Shown: positions 5,979 through 14,020, counted from the stretch's first letter. The stretch is 22,472 bases of DNA from an uncultured Collinsella sp. (GCA_902495155.1 CABUWD010000015.1:1-22472); one strand, 5' to 3'. Program-made: numbers and translations. Notes: generated by a model from the sequence alone, not told the origin.

Positions 5979-7091
5979 CTAGTTGCGGTAGCGATAGTAC
6001 GCCGCGCAGCTGCCCTCGGAGCTCACCATGCACGGGCCGACGGGGTGCTCGGGCGTGCAGGTGCGGCCAAAGAGCGGGCAGTCGCTCGGCGTAATGGCCC
6101 CGCGCAGCACGTCGCCGCAGCGGCACCCGCGTGGCTCGACCGTCGGCTCGATGGACACGTCAAAGCGCATGCTGGCATCAAAGTGCGAAAACTCGGGACG
6201 AATGGCGAGTCCCGAAGCCGCAATCGATCCCAGCCCGCGCCACGTGGTATCGCACGGCTCAAATACCTGCTCGACCAGCTGGCGCGCCACAGGATTGCCG
6301 TCGGCATTGACGCCGCGACGGTAGGCGTTGTCGATCGCGGGTTGCCCCTCAACAACCATCTGGACCAGCATGCAGATACCCTGCAAGATGTCGACCGGCT
6401 CAAATCCCGTTACCACGCCTGGAGTCTTAAACTCGTCGACCAAAAAGCCAAAGGGGGCCAAGCCCGTGATGGTGGCGACGTGGCCCGGCAGGATAAAGCC
6501 GTCGATGGCGGTCTCGGGGTCGTTGGCGATGGCGCGTAACGCCGGCGGCGTGGTCTTGTGGGCGCAATAGACCGAGAAGTTCAAAAGCCCGCGCGCCTCG
6601 GCCTCCAAGATGGCGGCGGCGATGGTGGGCGTCGTAGTCTCAAAGCCCACGCCCATAAAAATGACCGGGCGATCAGGGTTTTGCTCGGCAATGTCGAGCG
6701 CGTCGAGCGGGGAGTACACAATGCGAATATCGCGCCCCGCCGCCTTTTGCGCAGCGAGCGAGGTGGATGATCCGGGCACGCGCATCATGTCGCCAAAGGT
6801 GGTGATGATGGCGCCGTCTATGTTGGCGAGCGCGATTGCGTGGTCGATGTCGCGGTTGGCGGTGACGCAGACGGGGCAGCCCGGGCCGCTCAGCAGCTTG
6901 AGCCCTGCCGGCATAATGGAGCGAAAGCCATAGCGCCCGATGCTCACGGTATGCGTGCCGCAGACTTCCATAAGGTTGATGGTGCGGTCGCCGACAAGCT
7001 CATGAATGCGCTCGATGAACTCGCGAGCCAGCTTGGGATCGCGGAATGCCGAGAAATCGATACCGGAGCGAGCCGGCTGCTCGGGCGCCAC
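5979..7091 (-). CDS. hypD: Hydrogenase maturation iron-sulfur protein HypD
   Basis: A 370-aa scaffold protein that, with HypC, holds the iron while the CN and CO ligands are attached. Hallmarks are present: MEVCGTHT with C44, GPGCPVCVT with C72 and C75 (a thioredoxin-like redox pair), GVGFETTTPT, and a Cys-rich C-terminus (GCRCGD, PSDCPLF, RTCTPEH, GPCMVS, GSC) that supplies the 4Fe-4S ligands. Length agrees with the family. The start is GTG 7091, whose G is also the last base of the hypC stop codon (TAGTG), a one-base overlap typical of translational coupling and fitting the HypC-HypD complex. Confidence 0.96.
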   Translation of the reverse strand: MAPEQPARSGIDFSAFRDPKLAREFIERIHELVGDRTINLMEVCGTHTVSIGRYGFRSIMPAGLKLLSGPGCPVCVTANRDIDHAIALANIDGAIITTFGDMMRVPGSSTSLAAQKAAGRDIRIVYSPLDALDIAEQNPDRPVIFMGVGFETTTPTIAAAILEAEARGLLNFSVYCAHKTTPPALRAIANDPETAIDGFILPGHVATITGLAPFGFLVDEFKTPGVVTGFEPVDILQGICMLVQMVVEGQPAIDNAYRRGVNADGNPVARQLVEQVFEPCDTTWRGLGSIAASGLAIRPEFSHFDASMRFDVSIEPTVEPRGCRCGDVLRGAITPSDCPLFGRTCTPEHPVGPCMVSSEGSCAAYYRYRN

Positions 7092-7351
7092 TAGTAAGCC
7101 TCCGCCGGGTTGGTGGCCAGCTGGTCTTCTTCGACCAGCTCGGACATGGCATTAACAAGCTCGAGCGTTTCCTGTGCTTCCTGCTCGTCGACAATCTGGA
7201 TGCCAAAGCCGGCGTGTACGAGAATATAGTCGCCAACCTGCGCCGTCGGCACGAGTCGCAGCGACACGGGGCGCTCGATGCCCATCATGTCGACGGTGGC
7301 CTTGAGGTCGTCGTCGCGTTTGACTACTTTACCGGGAACGGCAAGGCACAT
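7091..7351 (-). CDS. hypC: Hydrogenase maturation chaperone HypC
   Basis: An 86-aa member of the HypC/HybG/HupF family. The N-terminus MCLAVPGKV contains the invariant C2 that becomes accessible after Met removal and carries the iron to HypD and then to the hydrogenase large subunit. GDYILVHAGFGIQIVDEQEA is the conserved second half. The C-terminal acidic and helical tail is normal. AAGGGGAA lies just before ATG 7351. Its stop overlaps the hypD start. The 134 bases up to hypF (7352-7485) hold a small perfect palindrome, CCATCA-GT-TGATGG (7398-7411), and GC-rich repeats but no convincing promoter or gene. Confidence 0.96.
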   Translation of the reverse strand: MCLAVPGKVVKRDDDLKATVDMMGIERPVSLRLVPTAQVGDYILVHAGFGIQIVDEQEAQETLELVNAMSELVEEDQLATNPAEAY

Positions 7352-7485
7352 ATTGTTCCCCTTTTATACGCTTTGCGCTGGACGGGCGCTCAATAATCCA
7401 TCAGTTGATGGTAGCGCTCGCGGGCGCTGCGGGCAAACGCGTTACGCCTGTGAGACGACTGGGCGCGGTGGCGTGCGAGGGCGAG

Positions 7486-9957
7486 CTACTGCGACGCAAT
7501 CTGCGCAAGACGAGCGCACGCGACCGCCGCCTGACCGTAGGCGATGCAGCCGTCATTGACGGGTACGGTGTGGGGGACAAGGACAGTAAGGCCTGCGCTT
7601 TTGAGCTCGCGGGTGAGGAGCTGAAGCAGAAGTCGGTTCATGAACACGCCGCCCGAGAGCGCGACGGTATCGATGCCTTCGCGCGCACAGATTTCGCGTG
7701 CGATTCGTGCCGAAGAGCGCGCGATGGCGATATGGAAGTCGAGCGCGAGCCTGCCGGCGGGTACGCCGGCCCTGATTCCCTCCAAAAGCGCCTCAATAAG
7801 CGATCTGGAGTTTAGAACATGGCAGGCGTCCGGACGGGATGATTTGGTTACGGAAAAGCCCGCTATATTTCCGGTGGGGCAGGCGCTTTCACTGCTGAGC
7901 GCGCGCCAGGCGGCGGCTTCGAGTTCTATGGCGGGTTCGCCCTCGTAGGTTGCCTTGTCGCAGATGCCCAGAATTGCTGCCGCGGCATCAAAGAGACGCC
8001 CCATGCTGCTGGTACGCGGGCTGTTGATGCCGCGCTCGATCATGGTGGTTGTCACGCTGCGCGTTTGCTCGTCGAGGCTGTCCAAAAGCCGCGCGGCACC
8101 TGGGTGCTCGAGCAGGCCGAGCTCACTGAGCAGGGCAAAGGCGTTGCGGCGGGCGTCGCGCACGGAGGCTGCCCCGCCGGGGAGCGCCCAGGTGCGCAAA
8201 TGCGCGGCGCGCTCAAAGCCGCCAAGGCTGGCAACAAGAAACTCGCCGCCCCAAATGGTCCCATCGGTGCCGGCGCCGGTGCCGTCAAAGGCGATGCCAA
8301 GGACACGCGCGTCGGTTGTAAGCTGGCCCGCGGCGATGGCCTCGGCCATTACGCTCGCGATATGCGCATGATGGTGCTGCATCTCGACGAGCGGCAGATT
8401 ACATTTTCGCGCCTGCTCGCGCGCCCACTGGCCCGATAGATAGCTGGGGTGTAAATCGCAGGCCAAGGCGGCGGGCGCCAAATCAAAGAGATCTTCCAAG
8501 CGCGTGCGCGCAGCGTTCCAGGCATCGAAGGTCCCGCCGTTTTCAACATCGCCGATATGCTGCGACACAAAACAGGTTGCCTCGCCGTTCGTCCCTTCAC
8601 GCGTGAGCGCAATCGTGGCCTTTTGTTGCGGCCCGCAGGCGAGTACGCAGGACGGAGCGCCGTCGAGCGCCGGCAACGGCAGCGGCTGGGGTGCATATCC
8701 GCGAGCGCGGCGCACGGGCATAACGGCGCCGTCAACCACGCGCACCACGGAATCGTCATAGCGCGAGAGGATCGCGCGGTCGTTGCCGAGCAGCGCGTCG
8801 GCAATGCCGGCGGCAACGAGGCGTTCCCAGGCAAGATCGTCATCGGTCTCGATGGGCTCTTCGCTCAGGTTGCCGCTGGTCATGACGAGCGCGTGCATAC
8901 CGTGCGACGCGGCAGCTGCAAGCAGAAGATGCTGAAGCGGGGTGTAGGGGAGCATAACGCCAAGCTCGGGCAGGTCGTGCGCGACGGACGGTGCGAGTAC
9001 GAGGGCGTCGGGAGAATCGCCGTTGCCCTCGCCGACAGTGCGCCGGCGCAGCAGCACAATGGGACGGATACTGCCGGCGAGAAGCTCGCGCTCAGCGTCG
9101 TCGATATGGCACAGGCGCCCGGCATCGGCAAGACTGCGCACCATGACGGCAAGTGGTTTGTTACTGCGGCGTTTGCGATGGCGCAACTCGGCCACCGCCT
9201 GCTCGTTGGCAGCATCACAGGCTAGATGGAATCCGCCCAGGCCCTTGATGGCGACGACGCCACCGCTGGCCAGCAGCTCAACACAGCGCTCGATGATGGC
9301 GTCGCTGGCCTCGCGTGTGGTGCCGACGGCCGGTGTTGCGGACGAATTCCCGCACGCATCGCCGTTCACAGCCTCACGCCACGTAATATGCGGCCCGCAA
9401 TCAAAGCAGGCATCGGGCTGCGCGTGAAAACGCCGGTCGAGCGGATTGGCATACTCCGCGGCACACTCGGGGCACATGGGAAAACGGTCCATCGAGGTAG
9501 CCGCTCGATCGTAAGGCAGCGAGCGGATGATGGTAAAGCGCGGTCCGCAGTTAGTGCAGTTGATAAAGGGGTAGTGATAGCGTCGGTCGGCGGGATCGAA
9601 CAACTCGCGCAGACAATCGTCGCAGGTGGCGATATCGGGCGAGACGAGCGTCGTGTGCGCGGTCTGGTCCTGCGACGCCACAATGTGAAAGCCCTGCTCA
9701 TCGGCAGTGCTCCAGCCGCCAGGCTCCAAATCCGCAATATCGACTCGCTCAACGCGGGCCGCCGCGGGCGCATGCTCAGAAAGCGCGGCAACAAAAGCAT
9801 CGAGCGCATCGGCCGGAGCGTGCGCCTCGATATGCACGCCGTCGCCCGCGTTGAGCACCCAGCCGCAAATGCCGTGCGCCATGGCCTCGCGATACACAAA
9901 CGGTCGCATGCCAACGCCCTGCACAATGCCCGTTACATGGATATGCGCATGTCGCAT
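7486..9957 (-). CDS. hypF: Carbamoyltransferase HypF
   Basis: An 823-aa multidomain enzyme that converts carbamoyl phosphate to carbamoyl-AMP and transfers the carbamoyl group to HypE. An acylphosphatase domain (1-95) has GIVQGVGMRPFVYREA with catalytic R18 and N36. Two zinc fingers follow: C112/C115 with C134/C137, and C162/C165 with C184/C187. A YrdC-like domain (about 220-410) carries IKGLGGFHLACDA and KRRSNKPLAVMVRSL. The Kae1/TobZ-like C-terminal half has HHHAH (528-532), FDGTGAGTDGTIWGGE and VALSGGVFMN. Size is normal for the family. Start ATG 9957 is chosen because GAAGGAGGG lies directly upstream and the homologous MRHAHIHVTGIVQG begins there; upstream in-frame codons to 10020 overlap the end of nikR. 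It is 29 bases from nikR. Confidence 0.96.
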   Translation of the reverse strand: MRHAHIHVTGIVQGVGMRPFVYREAMAHGICGWVLNAGDGVHIEAHAPADALDAFVAALSEHAPAAARVERVDIADLEPGGWSTADEQGFHIVASQDQTAHTTLVSPDIATCDDCLRELFDPADRRYHYPFINCTNCGPRFTIIRSLPYDRAATSMDRFPMCPECAAEYANPLDRRFHAQPDACFDCGPHITWREAVNGDACGNSSATPAVGTTREASDAIIERCVELLASGGVVAIKGLGGFHLACDAANEQAVAELRHRKRRSNKPLAVMVRSLADAGRLCHIDDAERELLAGSIRPIVLLRRRTVGEGNGDSPDALVLAPSVAHDLPELGVMLPYTPLQHLLLAAAASHGMHALVMTSGNLSEEPIETDDDLAWERLVAAGIADALLGNDRAILSRYDDSVVRVVDGAVMPVRRARGYAPQPLPLPALDGAPSCVLACGPQQKATIALTREGTNGEATCFVSQHIGDVENGGTFDAWNAARTRLEDLFDLAPAALACDLHPSYLSGQWAREQARKCNLPLVEMQHHHAHIASVMAEAIAAGQLTTDARVLGIAFDGTGAGTDGTIWGGEFLVASLGGFERAAHLRTWALPGGAASVRDARRNAFALLSELGLLEHPGAARLLDSLDEQTRSVTTTMIERGINSPRTSSMGRLFDAAAAILGICDKATYEGEPAIELEAAAWRALSSESACPTGNIAGFSVTKSSRPDACHVLNSRSLIEALLEGIRAGVPAGRLALDFHIAIARSSARIAREICAREGIDTVALSGGVFMNRLLLQLLTRELKSAGLTVLVPHTVPVNDGCIAYGQAAVACARLAQIASQ

Positions 9958-9986
9958 GCGACCCTCCTTCGTTGAAATGTGTGCTG

Positions 9987-10499
9987 TTACAGCCCCAGGC
10001 TCTGCTTGGTGGCGGCGCACGTGAGCTCGCCGTGCTTAACGCCGCGCAGGCCCAGCAGGCGGTCGGCTAGTTCGTAGACGCGCTCGCCGCGACCCTTGAG
10101 TGCCAGGATTTCCAAGCAGTTGTGGTGATCCAAATGCACGTGCATCGTCGATACGATCTCGTCGGTGTAGTCGTGCTGCACCTCGTCCAGGCGGCGCGTC
10201 AGATCGCCGGTGTGATGGTCGTAGATCATGGTGAGCGACCCGATAACGTGCTCATCGGGCGTGCGCATCTGCTCTTTGGCGATTGAGGCGCGAATCAAAT
10301 CGCGCACGGCCTCGGAGCGGTTGGCCACGTCGCCGCGGCGCCCGATCTGCTCGTCAAAACGGCGCAGCAGGTCGTCGGGTGCGGTAACCGAAAAACGGAC
10401 CAGCTCGGAGCCGGAGCCACTACAGTGGCAGCCCGCGTCACCGTCCGCCCCGTGCGGATGCTCGTGCTCGTACCCGTAGCAGTGCTCGTGTTCGGCCAC
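9987..10499 (-). CDS. nikR: Nickel-responsive regulator NikR with His/Cys-rich N-terminal tail
   Basis: A 170-aa ribbon-helix-helix repressor with an ACT-like nickel domain. Residues 33-75 (LVRFSVTAPDDLLRRFDEQI, then NRSEAVRDLIR) are the DNA-binding part. The high-affinity nickel site is complete: H109, H120, H122 and C128 (QHDYTDEI, MHVHLDHHNC). The unusual part is residues 1-32: H4, H6, C7, H12, H14, H16, C24, H25 and C26 sit in a Gly/Ser/acidic tail absent from E. coli NikR, which starts at the RHH strand. No ATG, GTG or TTG occurs in frame between GTG 10499 and the RHH strand, so the tail is probably translated. The start lies one base after the stop of the 82-aa gene, suggesting translational coupling. 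Position ahead of hypF suggests it controls this operon by nickel. Which operator it binds is not visible. Confidence 0.93.
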   Translation of the reverse strand: MAEHEHCYGYEHEHPHGADGDAGCHCSGSGSELVRFSVTAPDDLLRRFDEQIGRRGDVANRSEAVRDLIRASIAKEQMRTPDEHVIGSLTMIYDHHTGDLTRRLDEVQHDYTDEIVSTMHVHLDHHNCLEILALKGRGERVYELADRLLGLRGVKHGELTCAATKQSLGL

Positions 10500-10500
10500 C

Positions 10501-10749
10501 TTACACCAGCTTCACGGAGCCGACGGAGTTGTGGTCGGCCTCGATGGCTTCCTCGTAGCCCTCGAGCGCGTCATGCGCCTCGTGGAGCGCGGCCATGGCG
10601 GCCTCGAGCTTGGCGCCGATGCGCTCCATGTCAAAATTCTCGGTCGCATGCAGCAGCTGATGGCTCCACTCGTGAGCGAGCTCAATGGTGTCGTCGACCT
10701 GCTTGACGCTCATGGCAAGCTGGCTCATGTTCATTCCGACGTCATGCAT
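10501..10749 (-). CDS. Small helical protein heading the hyp operon, unknown
   Basis: An 82-residue protein that I do not recognise. It appears wholly helical, with heptad-like spacing (MSQLAMSVKQVDDTIELAHEW, then a second helix around LEAAMAALHEAHDALEGYEE), is acidic and has no Cys, no signal peptide and no membrane segment. Several His (H2, H27, H31, H34, H56, H73) are scattered and could bind metal, but no motif is evident. ATG 10749 is well supported by AAGGAG six bases upstream. It is the first gene of the run leading through nikR and hypF-C-D-E and almost touches nikR. It occupies the place where hypA/hypB often sit, though it resembles neither. A role as accessory factor in nickel handling is only inferred from context. 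Confidence 0.75.
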   Translation of the reverse strand: MHDVGMNMSQLAMSVKQVDDTIELAHEWSHQLLHATENFDMERIGAKLEAAMAALHEAHDALEGYEEAIEADHNSVGSVKLV

Positions 10750-10787
10750 GGGAATCTCCTTTTGTACGGGGCGATATGGTGGTTCAG

Positions 10788-10816
10788 ATTCTACTACGCC
10801 CGCCTTGGGCGCCGCC
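10788..10816 (-). promoter_or_regulatory. Candidate promoter of the nikR-hyp operon
   Basis: On the minus strand TAGAAT (10793 to 10788) is a fair -10 box 39 bases before the 82-aa gene's start, but no recognisable -35 lies 17 bases upstream. The stretch to the trx terminator is only about 30 bases, so the promoter must be here or upstream in trx. I see no clear NikR-type inverted repeat. Confidence 0.3.
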
Positions 10817-10817
10817 G

Positions 10818-10858
10818 CATAAGAAAACGGGTGCGAGTCCGTCTGACCCGCACCCGTT
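10818..10858 (-). terminator. Intrinsic terminator of the thioredoxin gene
   Basis: AACGGGTGCG and CGCACCCGTT (10826-10835, 10849-10858) form a perfect 10-bp stem with extra GTC/GAC pairing inside. On the minus strand it is followed by TTTTCTT. It separates trx from the hyp operon. A second, smaller hairpin (GAGCGG/CCGCTC, 10924-10942) lies between it and the trx stop codon. Confidence 0.85.
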
Positions 10859-10969
10859 CACTGGGGGCTGTTTGTGTCTACCATACTATCCGTGGCCGCA
10901 TGTCTTGCGTTTGGCACTCCGGCGAGCGGTGCAAAACCGCTCATGGACGGCAGACAGGTAACAAGCGTA

Positions 10970-11290
10970 TTACAGATGCTTCTCCAGCAGTGCCTGAAGT
11001 CTTGCCTTGGGTAAGGCGCCGACCGAGCGGTCGACCTCCTCGCCGTTCTTAAAGACGATCAGCGTGGGGATGCTCATGACGCCAAACTTCATGGCCAGGT
11101 CCTGGTTGTCGTCGACGTTGCACTTGGCCACAGCCAGCTTGCCGGCCAGCTCGTCGGCAACCTCGTCTACGATGGGCGAGAGCGAGCGGCAGGGGCCGCA
11201 CCACGGGGCCCAAAAATCAACCAGTACGGGCAGGCTATCGTTGACGACAGCGTCGAAGTTCTCGGGGGTAATCTGCTTAATGTCAGCCAT
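10970..11290 (-). CDS. trxA: Thioredoxin
   Basis: A 106-aa classical thioredoxin that reduces protein disulfides in the cytoplasm. The active site WCGPC (C31, C34) in VDFWAPWCGPC and the cis-proline loop SIPT (P75) are intact, and the fold is complete with IVFKNGEEVD and the C-terminal helix. No signal peptide is present. ATG 11290 is favoured because GGAGG lies five bases upstream; frames that extend to 11374 add no thioredoxin sequence. It is a single-gene unit with its own terminator. A possible -10 (TATAAG, 11350-11345 on the minus strand) lies upstream with only a weak -35. No thioredoxin reductase is adjacent. Confidence 0.95.
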   Translation of the reverse strand: MADIKQITPENFDAVVNDSLPVLVDFWAPWCGPCRSLSPIVDEVADELAGKLAVAKCNVDDNQDLAMKFGVMSIPTLIVFKNGEEVDRSVGALPKARLQALLEKHL

Positions 11291-11392
11291 GGTGACCTCC
11301 ATAATGCGACGCGGCTCGGCCGCGTAAAACTCAGTACGACCGTGCTTATACCCAGCGGCTCGTAAAGCAACCACTCGCGGGCGGCTCTTTTA

Positions 11393-11398
11393 TATAAT
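11393..11398 (+). promoter_or_regulatory. -10 box for the 191-aa gene
   Basis: A perfect TATAAT lies 28 bases before the start codon at 11427, inside an AT-rich island (TTTTATATAATGG) in GC-rich DNA. The -35 region (ACCACT, 11370-11375) is poor. The trx gene is transcribed the other way from the same 136-base gap. Confidence 0.5.
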
Positions 11399-11426
11399 GG
11401 TGGGCACGCAAATGATTGGAGAGTGC

Positions 11427-12002
11427 ATGCCCACGTCACAAAGCCAGAAAAAAGAAGCCATCGCTCAGGCGACCGAGCAGGAGCTCGCATCGCTCGCGGG
11501 CCGTGGCGTGCGTATCGCGGGCAACGCATGCTCGCCGATTGTGCTGGTCAAAGGCGATTTGGATGAAGCCGAGTGCTCGGGCGGCGAGCTGGCTGCCGGC
11601 GCGGATGGCGCCGCGTTGCGCAAGGCGCTCGGCGCCATTGGATATGCCCCCGAGGATTTTTGCGTGCTGGCAAGCGTCGCCGGCGCGGGCGACGGAGCGG
11701 TCGCGCCGGGCGAGGCCCTGACGTGCGACCTGTTCCGCGAGGCGCTGGAGACCTTGGACCCCGAGGCGGTGCTGCTGCTGGACAACAGTGCGGCCGATGT
11801 CATGCGCGAGACCTATGCCGATATGCTTGTGGCAATTGATGATTTTGACACCGCCATGCTCAAGCCCGGCCTGGTCGCCCATGTGCAGGGGCGCCGCGTG
11901 CTGGCGCTCGACGGTTTTGAGGCGGCGCTCACCGACAAGGCCGCCAAGCAGCGCATGTGGGCCTACATTAAGCAGCTGACCCCGGCGGCTGCACCGCTGT
12001 AG
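11427..12002 (+). CDS. Conserved-looking protein, possible remote uracil-DNA-glycosylase-fold relative
   Basis: A 191-aa cytoplasmic protein. After a charged N-terminal helix (1-30), the order of elements resembles the uracil-DNA-glycosylase superfamily: a strand PIVLVKGDLDE (about 43-53), a helix LRKALGAIGYAPEDFCVLAS (about 70-89) like the 'L..L..IG...ED..I.N' segment, then LDPEAVLLLDNSAADVM (about 111-127), like 'L.P..I..LG..A'. The catalytic motifs (an Asp/Glu-bearing GEaPG-type loop and the late His motif) are not recognisable, so an active glycosylase is doubtful. This is my own pattern match and needs a profile search. ATG 11427 has GGAG five bases upstream. It converges with the kinase gene, only 18 bases away. 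Confidence 0.8.
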   Translation: MPTSQSQKKEAIAQATEQELASLAGRGVRIAGNACSPIVLVKGDLDEAECSGGELAAGADGAALRKALGAIGYAPEDFCVLASVAGAGDGAVAPGEALTCDLFREALETLDPEAVLLLDNSAADVMRETYADMLVAIDDFDTAMLKPGLVAHVQGRRVLALDGFEAALTDKAAKQRMWAYIKQLTPAAAPL

Positions 12003-12005
12003 CGA

Positions 12006-12019
12006 GGCTGGCGGCAGCC
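12006..12019. terminator. Small hairpin between convergent genes
   Basis: GGCTG (12006-12010), loop GCGG, CAGCC (12015-12019) fills the 18-base gap between the plus-strand gene ending at 12002 and the minus-strand kinase ending at 12021. No T-run follows, so its efficiency as a terminator is doubtful. Confidence 0.35.
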
Positions 12020-12020
12020 C

Positions 12021-13298
12021 CTACATCACGGCGCGCAGCTCAAACCGGTCGCCGTTAATGCGGAACTGGCAGTTGCCGTTCATGCGCTCGACGGCAAGCT
12101 TAATGCTCTTGGTGCCAAAGCCGTGCCCAGTGTGCTGAGCCACGGGCATGCCGTCGACCATGTGCGGCGCACGGCCAAACGTGTTGGAAACCAGCAATAG
12201 AAGCTGACCGTCTTCGTAGCGAAGGTCCAGGTCGACAAACCGCTTGCCTTCGGGGGCGGCGCTCGCCGCGGCGATGGCATTGTCCAGGGCGTTCGATACC
12301 ACACTGAACAGATCGACATCGCCCACGTGGACGGTTTCGGGCACGGCGGCGCGCAGGTCGGCGGTGATGCCGTGCGCGTTGATGTCCGCGGAAAGCGACG
12401 AGAGCGCAATGTTGACCGTTTCGTTGGCGCAGTAGCGGCGCACGGCGGTGCGGTCGTTGGTCTCGCAGAGCGCGTCGATGCGCTCGAGCGCCTCATCGGT
12501 GTGACCCTCTTCGATCAGGGCCGCTAGACCGCGCAGGTAGTGGCGCATGTCGTGACGGAGAACCGAGAGCTCGCGTCCGGACTGGCGCCAGGCTTCGAGC
12601 TCTTTGATGGCCGCGCTGTCGCGGGTCGCGAGCATCCAGCGCTCGCGCTCGGCGATTTCCTTTGCCTCGTATTCGCGAAGGTAGACGGCAAGAAACATAA
12701 GGTAGAAGGCGCAGAGGGCGAACGCCAAAAACTCAACGGTTACCACCGAGCCCGAGTGGAAGAGCGTGATATAGACGTTGGTGGCGTAGTCGAAGATGTA
12801 GTAGACGAGCGGCAGGATGAGCAGAATCTCCAGCTCGGTGGGGCTTTTGATCGCCAGGCGGGGGCCAATCTCGCTTGCCCAATGCAACAAGACGGCAAAG
12901 ACGCCGAGCGTGGTAATGATGCGCGCCACGTAGTACGCGACCTGCGAATCGGTGGCGGCGAATGCGGCGATACCCACCCAGTTGCTAAACTGGCAGCTCA
13001 GGTAGGCACTGGTAACGCCCAGGATGGCGAGCAGCGGACTCAGGCGATAGCGTACGCACAAGTAGACGACAAGCGGCAGATGCACGACGAGTGGATAGGC
13101 CTGCCGGGCAAGCAGCTCACCACCGACGAGGTTGGCAATCGCAAAAGCGGTGCCGGTTACGGCGCCGACCCCCACCAGCTCGAGCGAATGGCGGCGGTTG
13201 ATCTCGACACCGCACAGCGCCGCCGAGGCAAAGACGCCAAAGAGCAACGTCGTCGCATGGTGGATTGCCCAAAGTACCAGTTCTGCCGAGGAAAGCAT
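12021..13298 (-). CDS. GHKL-type sensor histidine kinase (AgrC-like)
   Basis: A 425-aa membrane kinase. Residues 8 to about 208 contain six or so hydrophobic segments, a multi-pass sensor like that of peptide-sensing AgrC/ComD-type kinases. A coiled linker (208-245) leads to the phospho-acceptor H249 in SVLRHDMRHYL. The GHKL ATPase follows: N-box VVSNALDNAIAAA (N336, N340) and G-box GHGFGTKSI (391-399). Start ATG 13298 overlaps the stop of the upstream response-regulator gene by one base (TGATG), so the pair is translationally coupled; a longer frame to 13379 would lie inside the regulator. No AgrB-type protease or AgrD-type peptide gene is nearby, so the signal is unknown. The giant surface-protein gene is divergent from this pair and is a natural candidate target. 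Confidence 0.92.
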   Translation of the reverse strand: MLSSAELVLWAIHHATTLLFGVFASAALCGVEINRRHSLELVGVGAVTGTAFAIANLVGGELLARQAYPLVVHLPLVVYLCVRYRLSPLLAILGVTSAYLSCQFSNWVGIAAFAATDSQVAYYVARIITTLGVFAVLLHWASEIGPRLAIKSPTELEILLILPLVYYIFDYATNVYITLFHSGSVVTVEFLAFALCAFYLMFLAVYLREYEAKEIAERERWMLATRDSAAIKELEAWRQSGRELSVLRHDMRHYLRGLAALIEEGHTDEALERIDALCETNDRTAVRRYCANETVNIALSSLSADINAHGITADLRAAVPETVHVGDVDLFSVVSNALDNAIAAASAAPEGKRFVDLDLRYEDGQLLLLVSNTFGRAPHMVDGMPVAQHTGHGFGTKSIKLAVERMNGNCQFRINGDRFELRAVM

Positions 13299-14020
13299 CA
13301 GCGTCTCCCGCCCTCGAACCGTACCGCAAAGTAGGCGTCTTGGAATCCCTGCTTGCAGCTGCGCGCGAGCGGTATGCACGCGCCCGAGCGCATGACGATT
13401 TCCGTGCGGTTAAAGTGGTCGATATTGCGCAGATTGACCTGGTAGCTGCGGTGGCACTTAAAGAAGGTCGCGTTTTGGGCCAGTCGGTCCTCGATGCTGC
13501 GGAACGGCTCGAGCGCCTCGATATCGCGGCCATCGCGCAGGTGGAAGACCACGTGCTTGTTGCGGGCCTCGGCATATTCGATATCGGATAGGCGCAGGGC
13601 ATGGTAGCCAAAGGACGTCTTGATGACGAGTTCGTCGGTCGCTGCCGGACGCAGGCTCGACAGCTCGTCGAGCAGTTGCGCCACGCGCTCGTAGGTCACG
13701 GGTTTGAGCAGGTAGTCGAAGGCGCGGACCTCGTAGGACTCAAGCGCGAACTCGGGCGATGAGGTCAGAAATACCAAGCGCACGGCGGTATCGGATTGGC
13801 GCAGCTCGCGGGCGGTGTCCATGCCGTTGACGAGCGGCATGATCATGTCGAGCATGATAATGTCGGCGCGCGATGCAGCATGGCGTGCCAGCAGGTCCTC
13901 GCCGCGCGTAACGAGTGCAACATCGACCGCCGTACCCGTCTCGGCCGACCAGCGGTCGATCATGCGGTGCAGGTTATCTAGAAAGGCGACGTCGTCGTCG
14001 CAGGCGATGATTTTGAGCAT
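13298..14020 (-). CDS. LytTR-family response regulator (AgrA-like)
   Basis: A 240-aa cytoplasmic transcription factor. The receiver domain (1-120) starts MLKIIACDDD with acidic pair D8/D9, phospho-acceptor D58 in MLDMIMP, and K106 in FDYLLKPV. The LytTR DNA-binding domain (about 128-235) has VIKTSFGYHALRLSDIEYAE, then FFKCHRSYQVNLRNID, typical of AgrA/LytR/VirR-type regulators. ATG 14020 is preceded by AAGGGGG six bases upstream. It is first in a two-gene unit with the GHKL kinase. LytTR proteins bind paired direct repeats in promoters; I looked in 14021-14263 and saw no convincing pair, so its target stays open. Confidence 0.94.
   Translation of the reverse strand: MLKIIACDDDVAFLDNLHRMIDRWSAETGTAVDVALVTRGEDLLARHAASRADIIMLDMIMPLVNGMDTARELRQSDTAVRLVFLTSSPEFALESYEVRAFDYLLKPVTYERVAQLLDELSSLRPAATDELVIKTSFGYHALRLSDIEYAEARNKHVVFHLRDGRDIEALEPFRSIEDRLAQNATFFKCHRSYQVNLRNIDHFNRTEIVMRSGACIPLARSCKQGFQDAYFAVRFEGGRR

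Noticed and set aside
7352..7485. Possible internal promoter before hypC (TATAAA near 7363)
   Set aside because: The TATA-like string overlaps the ribosome site of hypC, so a transcript from it would lack a usable leader.
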